Assembly (NCBI GenBank): GCA_017311185.1
Contig: JAESUZ010002877.1
Span: forward strand, 549,001 to 613,000
DNA from: Proteles cristata cristata
Taxonomy: Eukaryota; Chordata; Mammalia; Carnivora; Hyaenidae
DNA: 64,000 nt
Direction of reading: 5' to 3'
The position numbers and the translations under genes are program-made. Positions within the stretch are counted from its first letter, which is position 1, and each line of letters starts with the position of its first letter. Positions 1 to 11,294 of this stretch are shown here, piece after piece. The notes under the pieces were generated by a model that worked only from the letters and a program-made list of their open reading frames with translations, had not been told where the DNA came from and ran no database searches.

Positions 1-1065
1 AAAAGACAGAGGGCAGAAGCAAGCTTCCCCCTCCAGCAAAGCTATGAACAGAGTATGTGCTAAATCCTGGTTTTCATTGGCCAGATTCAGCCTGCAAATA
101 ACCAGTGTCCTGAGAGCTCTCCAGATTCAAGAAAGCAAACTCCTGCCCCCATGCGACTATAAAACCAGGAGCCTCCATTCCTTTCCAGCTGGTCCACCCA
201 TCAGCACTAAAAGCTGAGCTTTTACATGTGAAAAGTGCTTGCCAAATTCCCAGAATAGCCGTGGCAGGAAATTGAATAACAAGGTAAAAGTGTAACCCTG
301 TACTACACCCTTAGTATTGGAGGGGAGAGGGTGGGACAGTCCATTAAGAAATAAAAATCTTACTGTTGGCCAGTCCAGCTCATACACAGAGCTCTACTTG
401 AGGCTCAAGCCACCAATTCCAATCCACACAGAAGTAACTGGAGATGGACTCACCCTCCTCCGTGGAACAAACCTTCAACTCCACAAAAGGTGTGGGGTCT
501 TCGTTCTAGCCCTTCTGCTCTGCCCCATAAGAGGTCACCTTTGCCCAGTTAGTAGGAACCTCTCTCCTTTATGCACTTTCTCTTCTTTTCTCTCTCACTT
601 CAGATGCTTCTGGATGGGGATGACGAAGATGATGATGGTAAGGTTCCTGAGAAGATACCCCGAGACCAGCGTGCACCACGTGCTGCTGGGATCGGTGTGC
701 ACAGAGAGGGAGGAAAAAGAAGCAGGATTGGGCAGAGGGAGAAGTGGAGCCGAGCTGGAAGCCCAACAAAGGCCTCCATCAATCCCATGGAAAGTTCCAG
801 GACTTGTGTGACGTTTCAGGGTTGTCCCGAGTTGAGGCAAGGGGGCCAGGCCTTTATAGCAACTTGTACATCAGTCGTTGGATGCAGGCCACTCCCAGAA
901 AGAGGCCCTGGTCTTGGGGCAACATGCTCATCTTCAGCTGGGGCGATGCTTATAAAGGACTCCCAGTGGCTGGGGACAGAAGTCCTCCGTTCCCCAAGTG
1001 CGGACCGGGTGGCACCTCCCAGCTCCCACAACAAGCGCTCATGCCATGCCCAGTCCCGTCCTACG
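1..1065. other. Gene-free stretch, mostly unique DNA
   Basis: No coding exon or clear interspersed repeat was recognised. An isolated pair of excellent splice signals around 604-637 is described under findings. The overlapping frames here lack homology or domain features that I can recognise. Confidence 0.6.
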
Positions 1066-1069
1066 CCCG

Positions 1070-1262
1070 CCACATTCTCTCACTTAATCCTCACAGCAAT
1101 CCTATGAGGTAAGCACTAGAAAGGTAGGCACACCTTTCTGTGTGTGGAAACCGATGCACAGAGAAGTTTAGTAACTTGCCTGATGTCACACAGCCACAGA
1201 GTGGTCGAGCCGGGATTTAAACCCAGGAAGTCTGACTCTGATGATCATTTGCCCACCGCTCC
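1070..1262 (-). repeat. MIR SINE
   Basis: The reverse-complement MIR body is visible: tcctcacagcaatcctatga, then cacagagaagtttagtaact, and catttaaacccaggaagtct-like end with gggatttaaacccagg. Confidence 0.8.
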
Positions 1263-1264
1263 TC

Positions 1265-1849
1265 CTATCTAGAAGAAAGGCCAACAAAAACTGGAGAGGG
1301 ATTTTTCCCCCCCAAACATGTAGGACAGTGTCTAGCACATAATAAGCACTCAAAATGTTTTGAATGAATGGATTGGTTCACAAAGGGAAAACTCCAGTGC
1401 TGTGTGCTTGGAGAGCAACTAGGTGTCTGGCTCCACTTCTCTGCTCTCTACTCTCTTCCATGGGTGGGCTTCGTCCTCAGGATGGTTTCCATCGAGGTCA
1501 CAAGATAGACCCAGGGCTCCCTGTATCTGTGTCTTTATCAGGAGGAGAGAGATATACTACTATATCCATCAGAAGATGTCAGTGTCATACTCCGCACTTC
1601 ACAATCTGAACTGATCACTGAGGCAATCCATCCCCTGCTTAATGACCCTTACCTACTTCCATTCTGCAGCTGAGGGTTTGGGGTCATTGGCTACCCTCAG
1701 ATCCTGTGGGAGAAGCAGAACAAGAAGAAAGAAGTCCACCGAGAGTGGGGGGCTTGGCTTGGGAGGTTTAAGATAATTCTTTATGCAATTAGATGAACCA
1801 CTTTGTAGAGCCTCGTTAAGCCCTTGTGGCCACACTAGGCCACTTACTC
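1265..1849. other. Intergenic DNA with no recognised element
   Basis: Short frames are present but have no recognisable domain. A weak MIR/L2-like tail (cacataataagcactcaaaa) occurs near 1,336. Confidence 0.5.
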
Positions 1850-2075
1850 TCTTCCCCCTTTCCCTGCTTTATTTTCCTCATAGCCCTTATCTCTGCCTGG
1901 ACTTCTATTGTGTTTATGTTTCTTTAATTGTTTGATGTCTTTTCTCCGATGGAATAGATGCTCCACAAAAGCAACTATTTTCTTTCATTTATCTCTGAAT
2001 TTTTGTCATCCAAAACAGGGCCTGGCACAAAACAGGTGCTCAGTAGGCATTGGTTGGTTAGCTGGATGGATGGAG
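1850..2075 (+). repeat. L2 LINE 3' end
   Basis: It reads tagatgctccacaaaagcaa, then gggcctggcacaaaacaggt and gctcagtaggcattggttgg, the standard end of L2. Confidence 0.75.
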
Positions 2076-2432
2076 AACCATTGGCCTGTGTTGCTATAGC
2101 AACAGGTTCAGTCTCCTCCACCTTGAGCAGCATTACCAAAGACTGCTTTGTTTTATCCTCCACTTCAAAGCCACAGGCCCCAGGAAGGCAAGTGGAGAAA
2201 GATGAGAGAGGAAATGTCACCCTATCTCAAATAAATCACAGTCTGTCCTCACGTGCCAGAAAATATCTGATCCATAGACATGGGGCTTCTCTAGGTGGTC
2301 CCCAGTTTTAGGGGGGAAAAAAATCAATGAAACTATTTTGTCTGTACAGATTTCACAAGCGTGAAATGCAAGATTTTGACATCAATCCTTTTCAACTCTT
2401 AATCATCATTAAATTGGTAGAAATGACACATG

Positions 2433-2549
2433 CGGGGGTGCCTGGATGGCTCAGTTGGTAGAGCATGAGACTGTTGACCTCGGGGTTGTGAGTTCGAGTC
2501 TCACATTAAGTGTGGAGATTACTTAAAAATAAATATTTCAGAAAAGAAA
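2433..2549 (+). mobile_element. Older carnivore tRNA-derived SINE
   Basis: The tRNA-like head tggctcagttggtagagcat and B-box gagttcgagtctcacattaa are clear, with a short body lacking the felid CT-rich segment. Imperfect target duplications agaaatgacaca (2,419-2,430) and agaaatcacaca (2,550-2,561) flank it. Confidence 0.88.
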
Positions 2550-2774
2550 AGAAATCACACACGTACTATAAGGCCAGCAATGGCCACCTGTCTCACCTTG
2601 GCTAGTGTTTAATTGGCTGATTGTCTCAGCCAACACGTGTTCACATCATCCACAGGCTCTTCACCCACAGAATGAGGAGGATAGTTCTGTCATCTTTCAC
2701 ATGGTGATCTGGGGGCACCAATGAAGAAAAGGAAAAAAGACGAATTTGGAGCCAGTCTCCCTGGTTTCCAACCC

Positions 2775-2915
2775 CAGATCCACCTCTTACTATCTGGGTA
2801 GTCTAGAATGAGTTGGTGGGTCCTTATGTGCCTCCACTTCTCATTCATAAAGTGAGGCTGCCCTTAGTAGCTCCTGCACAGGACTGTTGCGAAGATTAAG
2901 GCGTTATCACATGTG
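2775..2915 (+). repeat. MIR SINE fragment
   Basis: It resembles the middle and 3' part of MIR: cctccacttctcattcataa, then ggactgttgcgaagattaag. Confidence 0.65.
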
Positions 2916-3377
2916 AGGCACCAAGAGGTGGGCCTAGCTCACCATGGGCGCCACGCGTGGGCTGTTGGGTGTCTGGTCTTCAATGCTGAAGATGTCAGTC
3001 ATCAGGCCAGTCTCCTTCACTCACACAACCCACTCACACACACACGGACTGCACACATAACACAACACATCCATGGCACATCTGACATACAACGAAGAGA
3101 AGAAAACATACAAGACACAGCACATGCCTACCTACATACCTACGAAACTCAGCTGAGCCTTTTTCATACTCTGTACATGGTGGTTTCATCCAACTTTAGA
3201 GCCAACTCCCTGCTGACACACACTCATTAGGCTCGTTGCTCTTCCCCCTGGTGTGTCAACGTGACATCATGGAATGTCATGATAAAGCAATTTACCAGCT
3301 GCTCATTCTAATTGCTCCCAGAGCAAACCTTTCTGATTTTGTTTCATAAGCTTCTCAGCCATAGTGTCTTCTCCAGA

Positions 3378-3535
3378 GTAGTGTGGTGTTCTGGTACAGA
3401 GCTCTGGTGTCAGACGTGAGTTCAAATCCTGACATTACTACTTGACAACTGTGTGACCAGGAACAAGGTGCTAGATGGCTCTGGCTGTAACTTCTCATTT
3501 TATGGATGAGGAAACAACCAGAAAGAACAAACTGC
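3378..3535 (+). repeat. MIR SINE fragment
   Basis: It reads gagctctggtgtcagacgtg, gagttcaaatcctgacatta and gacaactgtgtgaccaggaa as in MIR. Confidence 0.75.
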
Positions 3536-3560
3536 TACACATGACTCTCATGTTATCCAC

Positions 3561-3580
3561 AAAAAAAAAAAAAAAAAAAA
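3561..3580 (+). repeat. Poly(A) run
   Basis: A homopolymeric A tract of about 20 bases with no clear parent element. Confidence 0.8.
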
Positions 3581-3636
3581 GATTTACCTTGCATGGTTGC
3601 TCTAAGAAATGAAAAGGTAAAGTGTGTCCCTCATTT

Positions 3637-3842
3637 TTTTAATGTTTAATTTATTTTTGAGAGAGAGAGAGAGCATGAGCAGGGGAGGATCAGAGAGAGG
3701 GAGACACAGAATCTGAAACAGACTTCAGGCTCTGAGCTAGCTGTCAGCACAGAGCCCGACGCAGGGCTCAAACCCACGAACTGTGAGATCATGACCTGAA
3801 CCAAAGTCGGATGCTCAACCGACTGAGCCACCCAGACTCCTG
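3637..3842 (-). mobile_element. Felid SINE (SINEC type)
   Basis: A complete minus-strand copy with perfect 17-base target duplications AAGTGTGTCCCTCATTT at 3,620-3,636 and 3,843-3,859, so it is a clean retrotransposition event. Confidence 0.95.
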
Positions 3843-4635
3843 AAGTGTGTCCCTCATTTACACGAGAGCTTGGCACACACTAATGTATGCTAACCTAACA
3901 GATGTTGGTAAGTGGTGGTGCTGGTGGTAGTGAATGGCCTTATTTCTTTAAATGGAAAAAAAATTGCTTGGACTTAATGGCTTTGATTTGCTTGCTTTTC
4001 ATTAATGTAACAGTAAATGAGATCCATGGTGACTTGAGTTCCACCAGCACATTTGGGTTCCAGATCACAGAAACTTTGACCCAGCATTGTGTTGTAATTG
4101 TACCATTTCCCTTCATGAAATTTGAGAGGTGATGTTTTGACATTGTTTCATTTCGTTTCATTTCCTCTTGATGGGTGGGCTTAACTTGTTTCTCAATTTA
4201 GGCAAAGCAAAAGGGAGAAGTATTTTAAATCGCTGGGATGGCCTAAGCTGGTCCTCTCTTCTGGTGCCCAAGAACCAGCCCCAAATTCTCTCCTACTCCC
4301 CTAAGGTATTGGGGCATTTTCCAGGTCCTCTAATTGCCAAATATAATCCTTTCCTTAGTTTCTTCCAAAGTTCCTCCATTTCACTTTAACTTTTCCCCCG
4401 ACACTCGGGTGCCTTAACAATGAGTTTTGAAATAATATCTCCACCACATTTCATGTTCTTATGGTGCATTTCAGTTCACCAAGTGCTTTCACATCCATTC
4501 TTCCGCAGAAAGACCTGAGTGCTCTTTATGAGGACACAGCTGAGGCTCAGAGAGGAGAACCAGCAAGCCCTGAGTGTCAGCCTTCAAATGCCACTGTCTC
4601 CTGCTACAGCAAGAAGACAGTCTTTCATTGACACT

Positions 4636-5036
4636 TTTCTTAAAATTGTGGCAAAATATGCATAAGGCAGAACTTACCATTTTAATCATTTTTAAGGGCA
4701 CAGTCGAGAGGCGTTAGGCACACTCCTGCGGCTGCGCTCCATCACCGCCGTCTGTCTCCAGAACTCTTGTCATCTTCCCAAATGGGAACTCCATACCCAT
4801 GAAATGCTAACTGCCTCCTCCCTGTCACCGGCCCCTAAAAGCACCTTTCTACTTCCTGTCTCTATAAATGTGACTGCTCCGGGGACCTCGGGTAAGAGGA
4901 ATCATATAGTGTTTGTCCTCTGGTGTGGCAGGCGCTTCTGCAGCAAGATTTCTGGAGGACGGATTCTTTCCTCCACTGTATTTGTTTCGCTAATACTGCA
5001 CGTTAGGCAGAGAGTCTTTTTTTTTTTTTTTTTTTG
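4636..5036 (-). repeat. Old L1 fragment (L1M-like)
   Basis: Antisense L1 end: taccattttaatcattttta, tctccagaactcttgtcatc, ttctacttcctgtctctata and ggaatcatatagtgtttgtc. It ends in a 19-base T run at 5,018-5,036. Confidence 0.8.
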
Positions 5037-5318
5037 GTCAGTGTCAGACTATTAATATCCAGACATCATGGGCCAGAACACTGAGACAAGCCTCTCTTCC
5101 TGCCACCTAATGACCCACGTGTGACATGCAGCCACATCTGCAGTGCCCCGAGAGCAGAAGGGTGTCTATTCCTCACCCTGAAGTAACCCACCCACTTGGA
5201 CACCAACCCCTGCCAGGCCCTGCCCCGCAAAGCACATGTTTTCTAACATTTTATTTTACGCCAAATGCTGTTTGTTCCTCTTGGCCTCCAAGTAATTACT
5301 TTACTTGTGGACATCAGC

Positions 5319-5553
5319 AAAAAAGAAAGGAGGGGAGAGAAGAGGAGAGGAGGGGAAGAAAGGGGAGGGTAGGTAAGGGAGAGGAGAGGAGAGGGGACGG
5401 GGGAGGGGACGGGAGGGGAGGGGAGAAAGGAAAGGAAAGGAAAAGAAAGAAAAAAGAAAAGAATATAAAAGAAAGGAGAAGAGAAGAGAAGAGAAGAGAA
5501 GAGAAGAGAAGAGAAGAGAAGAGAAGAGAAGAGAAGAGAAAAAAGAAAAAGAG
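5319..5553 (+). repeat. Purine-rich (GGGA/GAAA/GAGAA)n microsatellite
   Basis: About 235 bases are almost pure A/G. The last part, 5,467-5,553, is uninterrupted purine dominated by GAGAA pentamers. The long frames on both strands here are artefacts of the repeat. Confidence 0.95.
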
Positions 5554-5626
5554 CTCCTGGAAAGGAACATAAGACATTTGCGTGTTCTACTTCTGAGATT
5601 GCCAAAGACCTCCTCTTATCCACTGG

Positions 5627-5684
5627 CGTGTGTGTGTGTGTGTGTGTGTGTGTGTTGTTGTTGTTGTTGTTGTTTTGTTTTGTT
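5627..5684 (+). repeat. Compound (GT)n (GTT)n microsatellite
   Basis: A run of about 14 GT units passes directly into GTT units and then GTTTT units. Confidence 0.95.
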
Positions 5685-5689
5685 GCTTT

Positions 5690-6835
5690 AAAGCACTCTG
5701 TGATCTACTTCAATTCATGTTTTGCCAACAAAGCTAACACAGCTGCAAATCCTTTCTGCCCGGAAAGCCTTCCAGCCTTTCCAGAGGCCTCTTTGCTAGT
5801 TCAGTGGCCGCTTCCCTCCCTCCCAGGCTGGCCAGCCTCCCTGAGCCCACTGTTCCCCAGGCCGCCCACCCGGCCCCTGTGACAAGGCACTGCTCTCTGG
5901 ATGTGGCTGACTTTTCTGTGGGTTTCTATCACTTGGAGAAGCACAGTCCCCCTTGGGCACCCCAGCGCCCCCCCTCCTTAGGCTTCCCCCTCAGAAAACT
6001 GGCTCAGCTGCCCGCTAGTAAACGGACTGGCTGTCCCCATGACAACAGCCTGGCCCAGAGCCTGGATGACGCCAGGCCTGACTCCCCTCCCAGCCTCACC
6101 CAAATCTGTTTGTTCAAGTTCCAGCTGCTCTTTGTGGGGCTTCATTTTGCTTGTCAGTCTAAAGCAGCTCCATTGCTGATTGGCCGCAGAGGCTGAGCTG
6201 AGCCTCCCTGGGATACCAACCGGGAAGTCAGCTCCCTGCCCGGGCAGGGATTTCCTGGAACCTGGTGGTGTTTCCCCATCACAGGAACAAGATCTAGAAG
6301 AGCCTTTCAGGCAGGATAGAGCCCATAGGAAGCCAAGGCATCAGAGAATCCATTAATGCTCTGATCCCTCTGATGACTTCAGTCAAGGACACTCTCACTA
6401 ACCCACGATGGCTTTGAGATGCCACACTCATGACTAAAAGCCTGCCTGTGGTTTGATCAAACTAAAGAAGCAATACATCATGTTGATGGGACAGTCCAGC
6501 TGTGGATTAACATCAAAAATAAACAGAACCAGGGAGAAGAAACAAGTATGTGGAGTTTTGAGGAGCAGTTTAAGTGAATAGGGCAACAGACATCCATGTG
6601 AATTTTCACCTCATCGCTTGGGGTGATTTTGCTTCTATTATTTGAAATAATAATAGAAGTAGGAATCAGGACAAATTGTGACAAATTTGAAAAGACACCT
6701 GTAGCCTTTTGTCATTTCATCAGGTTTTTATCTCCTGATAACTCATTTTAATATCTTGCTTGGCCTCCAGGGCTCCTGAGTTTACCCCAGATTGTCTGAT
6801 TTGTGATATAAAAGGTGTTTCTCGTATGTCACCCT
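5690..6835. other. Unique gene-free stretch
   Basis: GC-richer unique DNA at 5,760-6,260 includes a CCAAT/ATTGG pair context (attggccgc near 6,179), a 16-base palindrome (6,234-6,249) and a short hairpin at 6,632-6,659. No exon was recognised. Confidence 0.5.
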
Positions 6836-6837
6836 TA

Positions 6838-6965
6838 GAAGCTATGTCAGGGCCACCTCAGCTCCTCGTCTGTAAAATGGGGGTAAATTATGTCAACCTG
6901 CCAGGCTATACAGTGACTTGACTTACTTAGTCTTGGCACTTATTGAGCTATTATCATCATCATTA
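6838..6965 (+). repeat. MIR SINE fragment
   Basis: cctcgtctgtaaaatggggg followed by ggcacttattgagctattat matches the MIR 3' half. Confidence 0.65.
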
Positions 6966-7024
6966 ACTCCCACCAATGCCTGTTTTCTGAGGATCCTGAC
7001 GCTCTTTATAAAAATTACATCATG

Positions 7025-7190
7025 GATACAACAAATATTTATTTAACAAATATTTACTAAGTCTCAATTGGCCAGGAACTGTGCTAGGCACTAGCAATAA
7101 AATAATAGACACAGACACAGCTCCAGCCCCTGGTTAGCTTCTGGACTAGTGGGAAGACAGACATTAGTCAAATAACCACATAAAATGTAA
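7025..7190 (-). repeat. L2 LINE fragment
   Basis: Antisense L2 tail: aacaaatatttactaagtct, then ggaactgtgctaggcactag and actagtgggaagacagacat. Confidence 0.75.
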
Positions 7191-7199
7191 AATTACATC

Positions 7200-8280
7200 C
7201 GTGTCATGTTAGTGAAGCCATCTTAGACACTCCAGCCCAGCCCATCTCCCACTTGAATACCACAGAGGACATCAGTCTTTGTCATGACTGAGCAGAAGGA
7301 TTTCCTGGCCAATGCCTGTCTTAATTCCTAACTCACAAAATCATGAGATATAATAAACTGCTTGCTGTTTTAAGCACTGCTCTCCCCAAAAATAATCACA
7401 TCTGTATTAAGTGCCTAAAGCACTAAGAGAATGTGAAATAGAGGAAATGAAGTACGTCTTAGTTACTTTTCCTAGTTAGAAGACAAGAGTCAACATAGGA
7501 GTTTAGAATGATTTGATCACCTAAATCCCAGAGTGTAAAGGAAAGCTCAGAGATGCAAATTCTCAGTCCCACAACCCTGCAGAAAGATCCTGGGGTTGCC
7601 TTACCCTAAAACCTTGTTTCGCTGAACAGCGCCCTCTTCTGGCTTGGAAGCCTTTCTCCTGCCAGCTGCTTCCTATTGAGGCTTTTAAAGGGATTTGTAG
7701 ACTATCACGTCCGCTCCTTCCTCAAATGTGTCCTGGGCGCTCCTGGGAATACAGCCTGATCAGACACAGACTCCCCACCCTTATGGAGCTGACAGTCATT
7801 TGAACTTCCTGACAATGTAGGGCAAACTTCAGAACTCCTACTTGATGGGTAAGAAACGGAGTCAAGGACGGCAGATAAAACTTTGCTACATTATTGATAA
7901 TTTAGTACCAGAATTTAGGGTGCAAGGAAACAAAAAACCTCCCACTGAACATTAGACTGGGCCCAAATTCCTCAGGCTCGGTAGCCACAACTCTGCCTCA
8001 TCACTCTCTACTTGAGATCCCTCCTACTTGGGAAATCTCTTCACAGTCCCTGAACCAGGGGCCCCCACCTCTACACCATTGTGGCCCCCGGTGCCTCTTC
8101 CTGCCACTTCATCTTTGCAGTGGTTTCTCTAAAGTCAGCCTCAAGCCTCCATCTTCGCAAAGACCCTCCAGGCCTCCCTGACATCTTGCCCCTTAGTATC
8201 CCTGCTACAGTAACATACATTTGGGAATAGATATCCAGGCAGCCACCTCGATGTATATACCCTGTCACATCAAGGGCACT
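7200..8280. other. Intergenic DNA, no gene recognised
   Basis: Mostly unique sequence apart from the CTCF-like motif at 7,629. No coding potential was seen. Confidence 0.5.
7629..7642 (-). promoter_or_regulatory. CTCF-like motif (CCAGAAGAGGGCGC)
   Basis: The minus-strand match to the CTCF core has one mismatch (A for pyrimidine at position 5). The surrounding DNA is unique. Confidence 0.5.
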
Positions 8281-8282
8281 GC

Positions 8283-8445
8283 CTCTAGAGAGACCAGACA
8301 GACCCAGAGTTCAAATCTGAGATCTGCCGCTACTAGACTGTGATGTGAGGAAAGTTTCGTCACCTGCTCCTACGGAGCAAGGCTGTTCTGAAATTCCAAT
8401 ATGTTTCAAGCACTTGGCACATAGTAAACACTCAGCATTTTGTAT
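8283..8445 (+). repeat. MIR SINE
   Basis: It reads gagttcaaatctgagatctg and ends with cacttggcacatagtaaaca, a full-span MIR with internal decay. Confidence 0.8.
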
Positions 8446-8449
8446 GTCT

Positions 8450-9290
8450 AAACATGTTCTTTAACATGTCCAATCTGGTCACCTGCTTAAAAAGCATTAT
8501 GGCCCCCGAGGCATCTTCTCCTACAGCCTTGGGCGGGTAAAGAGAGATATATAACCTGGGCACTGTGTGGAGAACAGGGCTGTGCCTAAGGCCCACAATA
8601 TTTTCACAAATCCACAGAAATGTTTTAATTTCTTTTGAAACTAGGGAGAAAAAATTAACTTTTACATCAAAAAGTGACAATATATATGTTAACATATTTA
8701 TCTTCATACCAGTGCAGTCATAAAATATAATTTTCAATTAATTTTTATAGAGGAAGGAGCCCACAAAGGCCAAAGTGGCTAGGGCCCATGAAAGTCATTA
8801 TGCAGCCCTGATGAAGAGACGCCTCTGCTATTTAAAAAAAAAAAAAAGTGGAAAAGCAAACAGTCAGCTCACTAGCTGAGTGTAAAGGTCTCTCCCAGCC
8901 CTCACATTCTTCAATTCCGAGAATTCCTTTTGTCTCAGCATGGCAGGATCTTGTACTGAGTGCATTCTTAACAGCACATTTCCTAACGCTTTCAGAATCT
9001 GTGAGTCGGTCCACTTTTACCAGAAAATCTTGCCCCTAAGAATTTGGTGGGACATAAAACCCACGTATATACTCTTGACCTACTTGGTCAAGGATTGCCA
9101 TGCCCCTCAGTGGCCGACAGAGGGCGCAGCAATTCACTCTTCCGCGTGGGTATCACAGCGACAAGAGGAATAGAAAGCCTTGTGGTTCAACAATGGGGGC
9201 CTAACATGGGAGATTGTTAGAGATTCAGTATCTTCGACCCGACCCTAGGGAGGATCCTAGACACTTGCAATCACATGTTAAGAAGATTCA
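8450..9290. other. Intergenic DNA, no gene recognised
   Basis: AT-rich at 8,600-8,750, with an A run at 8,835. A CTCF-like motif lies at 9,114. Nothing else is supported. Confidence 0.5.
9114..9127 (+). promoter_or_regulatory. CTCF-like motif (CCGACAGAGGGCGC)
   Basis: The CAGAGGGCGC core matches, with two mismatches in the 5' part of the consensus. It lies 1.5 kb from the minus-strand motif at 7,629, facing away from it. Confidence 0.4.
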
Positions 9291-9296
9291 TGGGTA

Positions 9297-9508
9297 GGGG
9301 TGCCTGGGTGGCTCAGTCAGTTAAGCATTTGACTTTGGCTCAGGTCATGATCTTACGGTTTGTGAGTTCAAGCCTTGAGTTGGGCTCTGCGCTGATGGCT
9401 CAGCGCCTAAAACCTGCTTCAGATCTGTCTCTCCCTCTCTCTCTCTCTCTGCCCCTCCCCAACTCACTCTCTCTCTCTCTGTCTCTCTCTCAGAAATAAA
9501 CATTTAAT
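9297..9508 (+). mobile_element. Felid SINE (SINEC type)
   Basis: Head ggtggctcagtcagttaagc, B-box region gtttgtgagttcaagcc, CT-rich stretch and aaataaacatttaatta tail. Target duplications are not clear. Confidence 0.93.
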
Positions 9509-9789
9509 TATATATGGGGGGGAGAGAGAGAGAGAGGAAATCCCTGGGTAATTGATATACAAACATTAAGGTTTAAGAAGCCCTGATTTAAAGCTTCTAG
9601 TCTGAGAAAGGGAATCCCACTTCCTCAAAAGAAGGCTAGGAGAGGAACTAGCTAAGGCATCCCTTGCAGCCCCTAAATCTCCTATTCTTTCAGCCAATCA
9701 GCCAGCATCAATCAAGATGAGACTGAAATCACAGGAGGGATGTAAAAGCATTCTATAGGTCACAAAGCTACTGGCTTCATCTTCTTCCA

Positions 9790-10135
9790 TTTCAGTAAGT
9801 ACTTACTGAGTGCCTACTATGTCCTGGGCACCAGGGATATAGTAGTGAGCAAAAAACAGACCCTGTTCCTACCCTTGGAGAGCTCTCTACCTAGAGAGGA
9901 CACCAAGCGTGAATCGTCACACACACAACTACAAACCGGGATGTTCCCATGTGGGTACAGAGGGCCATGTGACAGTCACAGGAGGGAGGGAAGCTGGTTT
10001 ATACCAAATGGTCAGGGAAGGCCTCTCTGAGGAAGTGAGCTAGGAGGGGGAAGAGAATGTACAGAGGTCACGTGACAGGGAGGAACGTGGCGCACTCAAG
10101 GAACTGAAAGACGACTGGCATGGAGTGAGGCAACA
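9790..10135 (-). repeat. L2 LINE 3' region
   Basis: Antisense L2: ctgagtgcctactatgtcct, gggcaccagggatatagtag and later tggtcagggaaggcctctct. Confidence 0.8.
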
Positions 10136-10200
10136 TGGGGCTCCGAGGGAGGCAGAAAGCAGTCTGGGGGCGGGGGGAGGGACAAGGACACAGCCTCTGC

Positions 10201-10215
10201 ACGCACACACGCACA

Positions 10216-10252
<37 letters not shown>
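10201..10252 (+). repeat. (CA)n microsatellite
   Basis: About 50 bases of CA repeat with a few CG interruptions at its start. It is likely polymorphic in length. Confidence 0.95.
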
Positions 10253-10256
<4 letters not shown>

Positions 10257-10574
10257 AAGTGACTGGCCCATGGCCCTGTCTTGGAAGGTCCTTGCCACAA
10301 ACATCCATGCAGACATGTCACCGCTGCCCACTGAGTCCCATTCTCCCAGACAGCCCACTCTCTCCTCCGCTAACCTTCCTTCACCCTCCCCACCACCAGC
10401 CACTCTTCTGTTACTCTGCTTCTGCCTTTCCCGCTCCGGCATCTTCACCATTTACCATCCACACCTGCTTGAAATTGATCCCAATGAGAGGACAACTCCT
10501 TCCCCTGAAGAAAAGGCAACCCATGAATCAGAAACTACAAGTTCACTGAAGGCTGCATAGACAGAGGGATCATC

Positions 10575-10745
10575 GGGTGCTGTGCCAAGCCACCACCTTA
10601 CACACGTTTTCATACGATCCTTACAATAGGCTTTTCTAGATAGCTGCTATCATTCCAGTTTTCCAGTTGGGGAAATTGAAAGCTTTGTGAAAGGGTAATT
10701 TTTACAATTACACAGCTAGAAACTGTGTGCCAATACTGCCTTCCC
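10575..10745 (-). repeat. MIR SINE
   Basis: Antisense MIR: catacgatccttacaatagg, ccagttggggaaattgaaag and caattacacagctagaaact. Confidence 0.75.
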
Positions 10746-10869
10746 ATTTGTAACAGGGACCACACATGGTACTGTGGGACCCTGTACTGACTGCATAGTT
10801 ACATTTCAAAAGCCTTCAGAAGGAGCACCCCCTTGGCCCACCCCAAAAGAAATAATCTTGGAGGTGTAC

Positions 10870-11290
10870 AAATAATTAGTTGCCAAGATATCCGTAGCAT
10901 TGTCTATAACAGTAAAAAATGTAGAGATTGCCCGAAGGTTATATTTCAACAGTGCAGAACTGGTTAAATTGTTGGATGTTTATAACTAGAATCTTATATA
11001 ACCAGCTATTAAATTTGATCACACAGAAAAATATGCTCATGATCTATGGTGGAGATAAAGCAGATTACAAAACATTATTACAGCATGATCCTATTTTCAT
11101 AAAAACCACTGCATAGAAACTAAAAGGTATAAAAGTAAAGCATACAGGAAAAGTACAATCCAAAGCAATGACAGTCGTTATCTCTGTGATGAGACTACAG
11201 TTGACTTTTTTCTTATTTTCTTCATTTTGATTGTCTGAATTTTCAAAGGTTTCACCATGAGCATCCATTTCTTTTGGCAAGGGAGGAAAA
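10870..11290 (+). repeat. Old L1 3' UTR fragment
   Basis: Sense L1M-like 3' end: gaactggttaaattgttgga, gctcatgatctatggtggag, cagcatgatcctattttcat and the gttatctctgtgatgagact motif, ending A-rich. Confidence 0.75.
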
Positions 11291-11294
11291 GCAA

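Noticed and set aside
571..1107. 178-residue plus-strand open frame
   Set aside because: No recognisable domain; it runs through the candidate splice signals and into an antisense MIR.
2433..2549. Possible tRNA gene
   Set aside because: The A/B boxes belong to a tRNA-derived SINE with target duplications, not a folded intact tRNA.
5126..5623. Overlapping charged or Leu/Ser/Phe-rich frames
   Set aside because: Produced by the purine microsatellite read on both strands.
10040..10560. Frames with poly-Cys/Val or poly-His/Thr
   Set aside because: They read through the (CA)n tract; the same applies at 33,446, 43,193 and 62,450.
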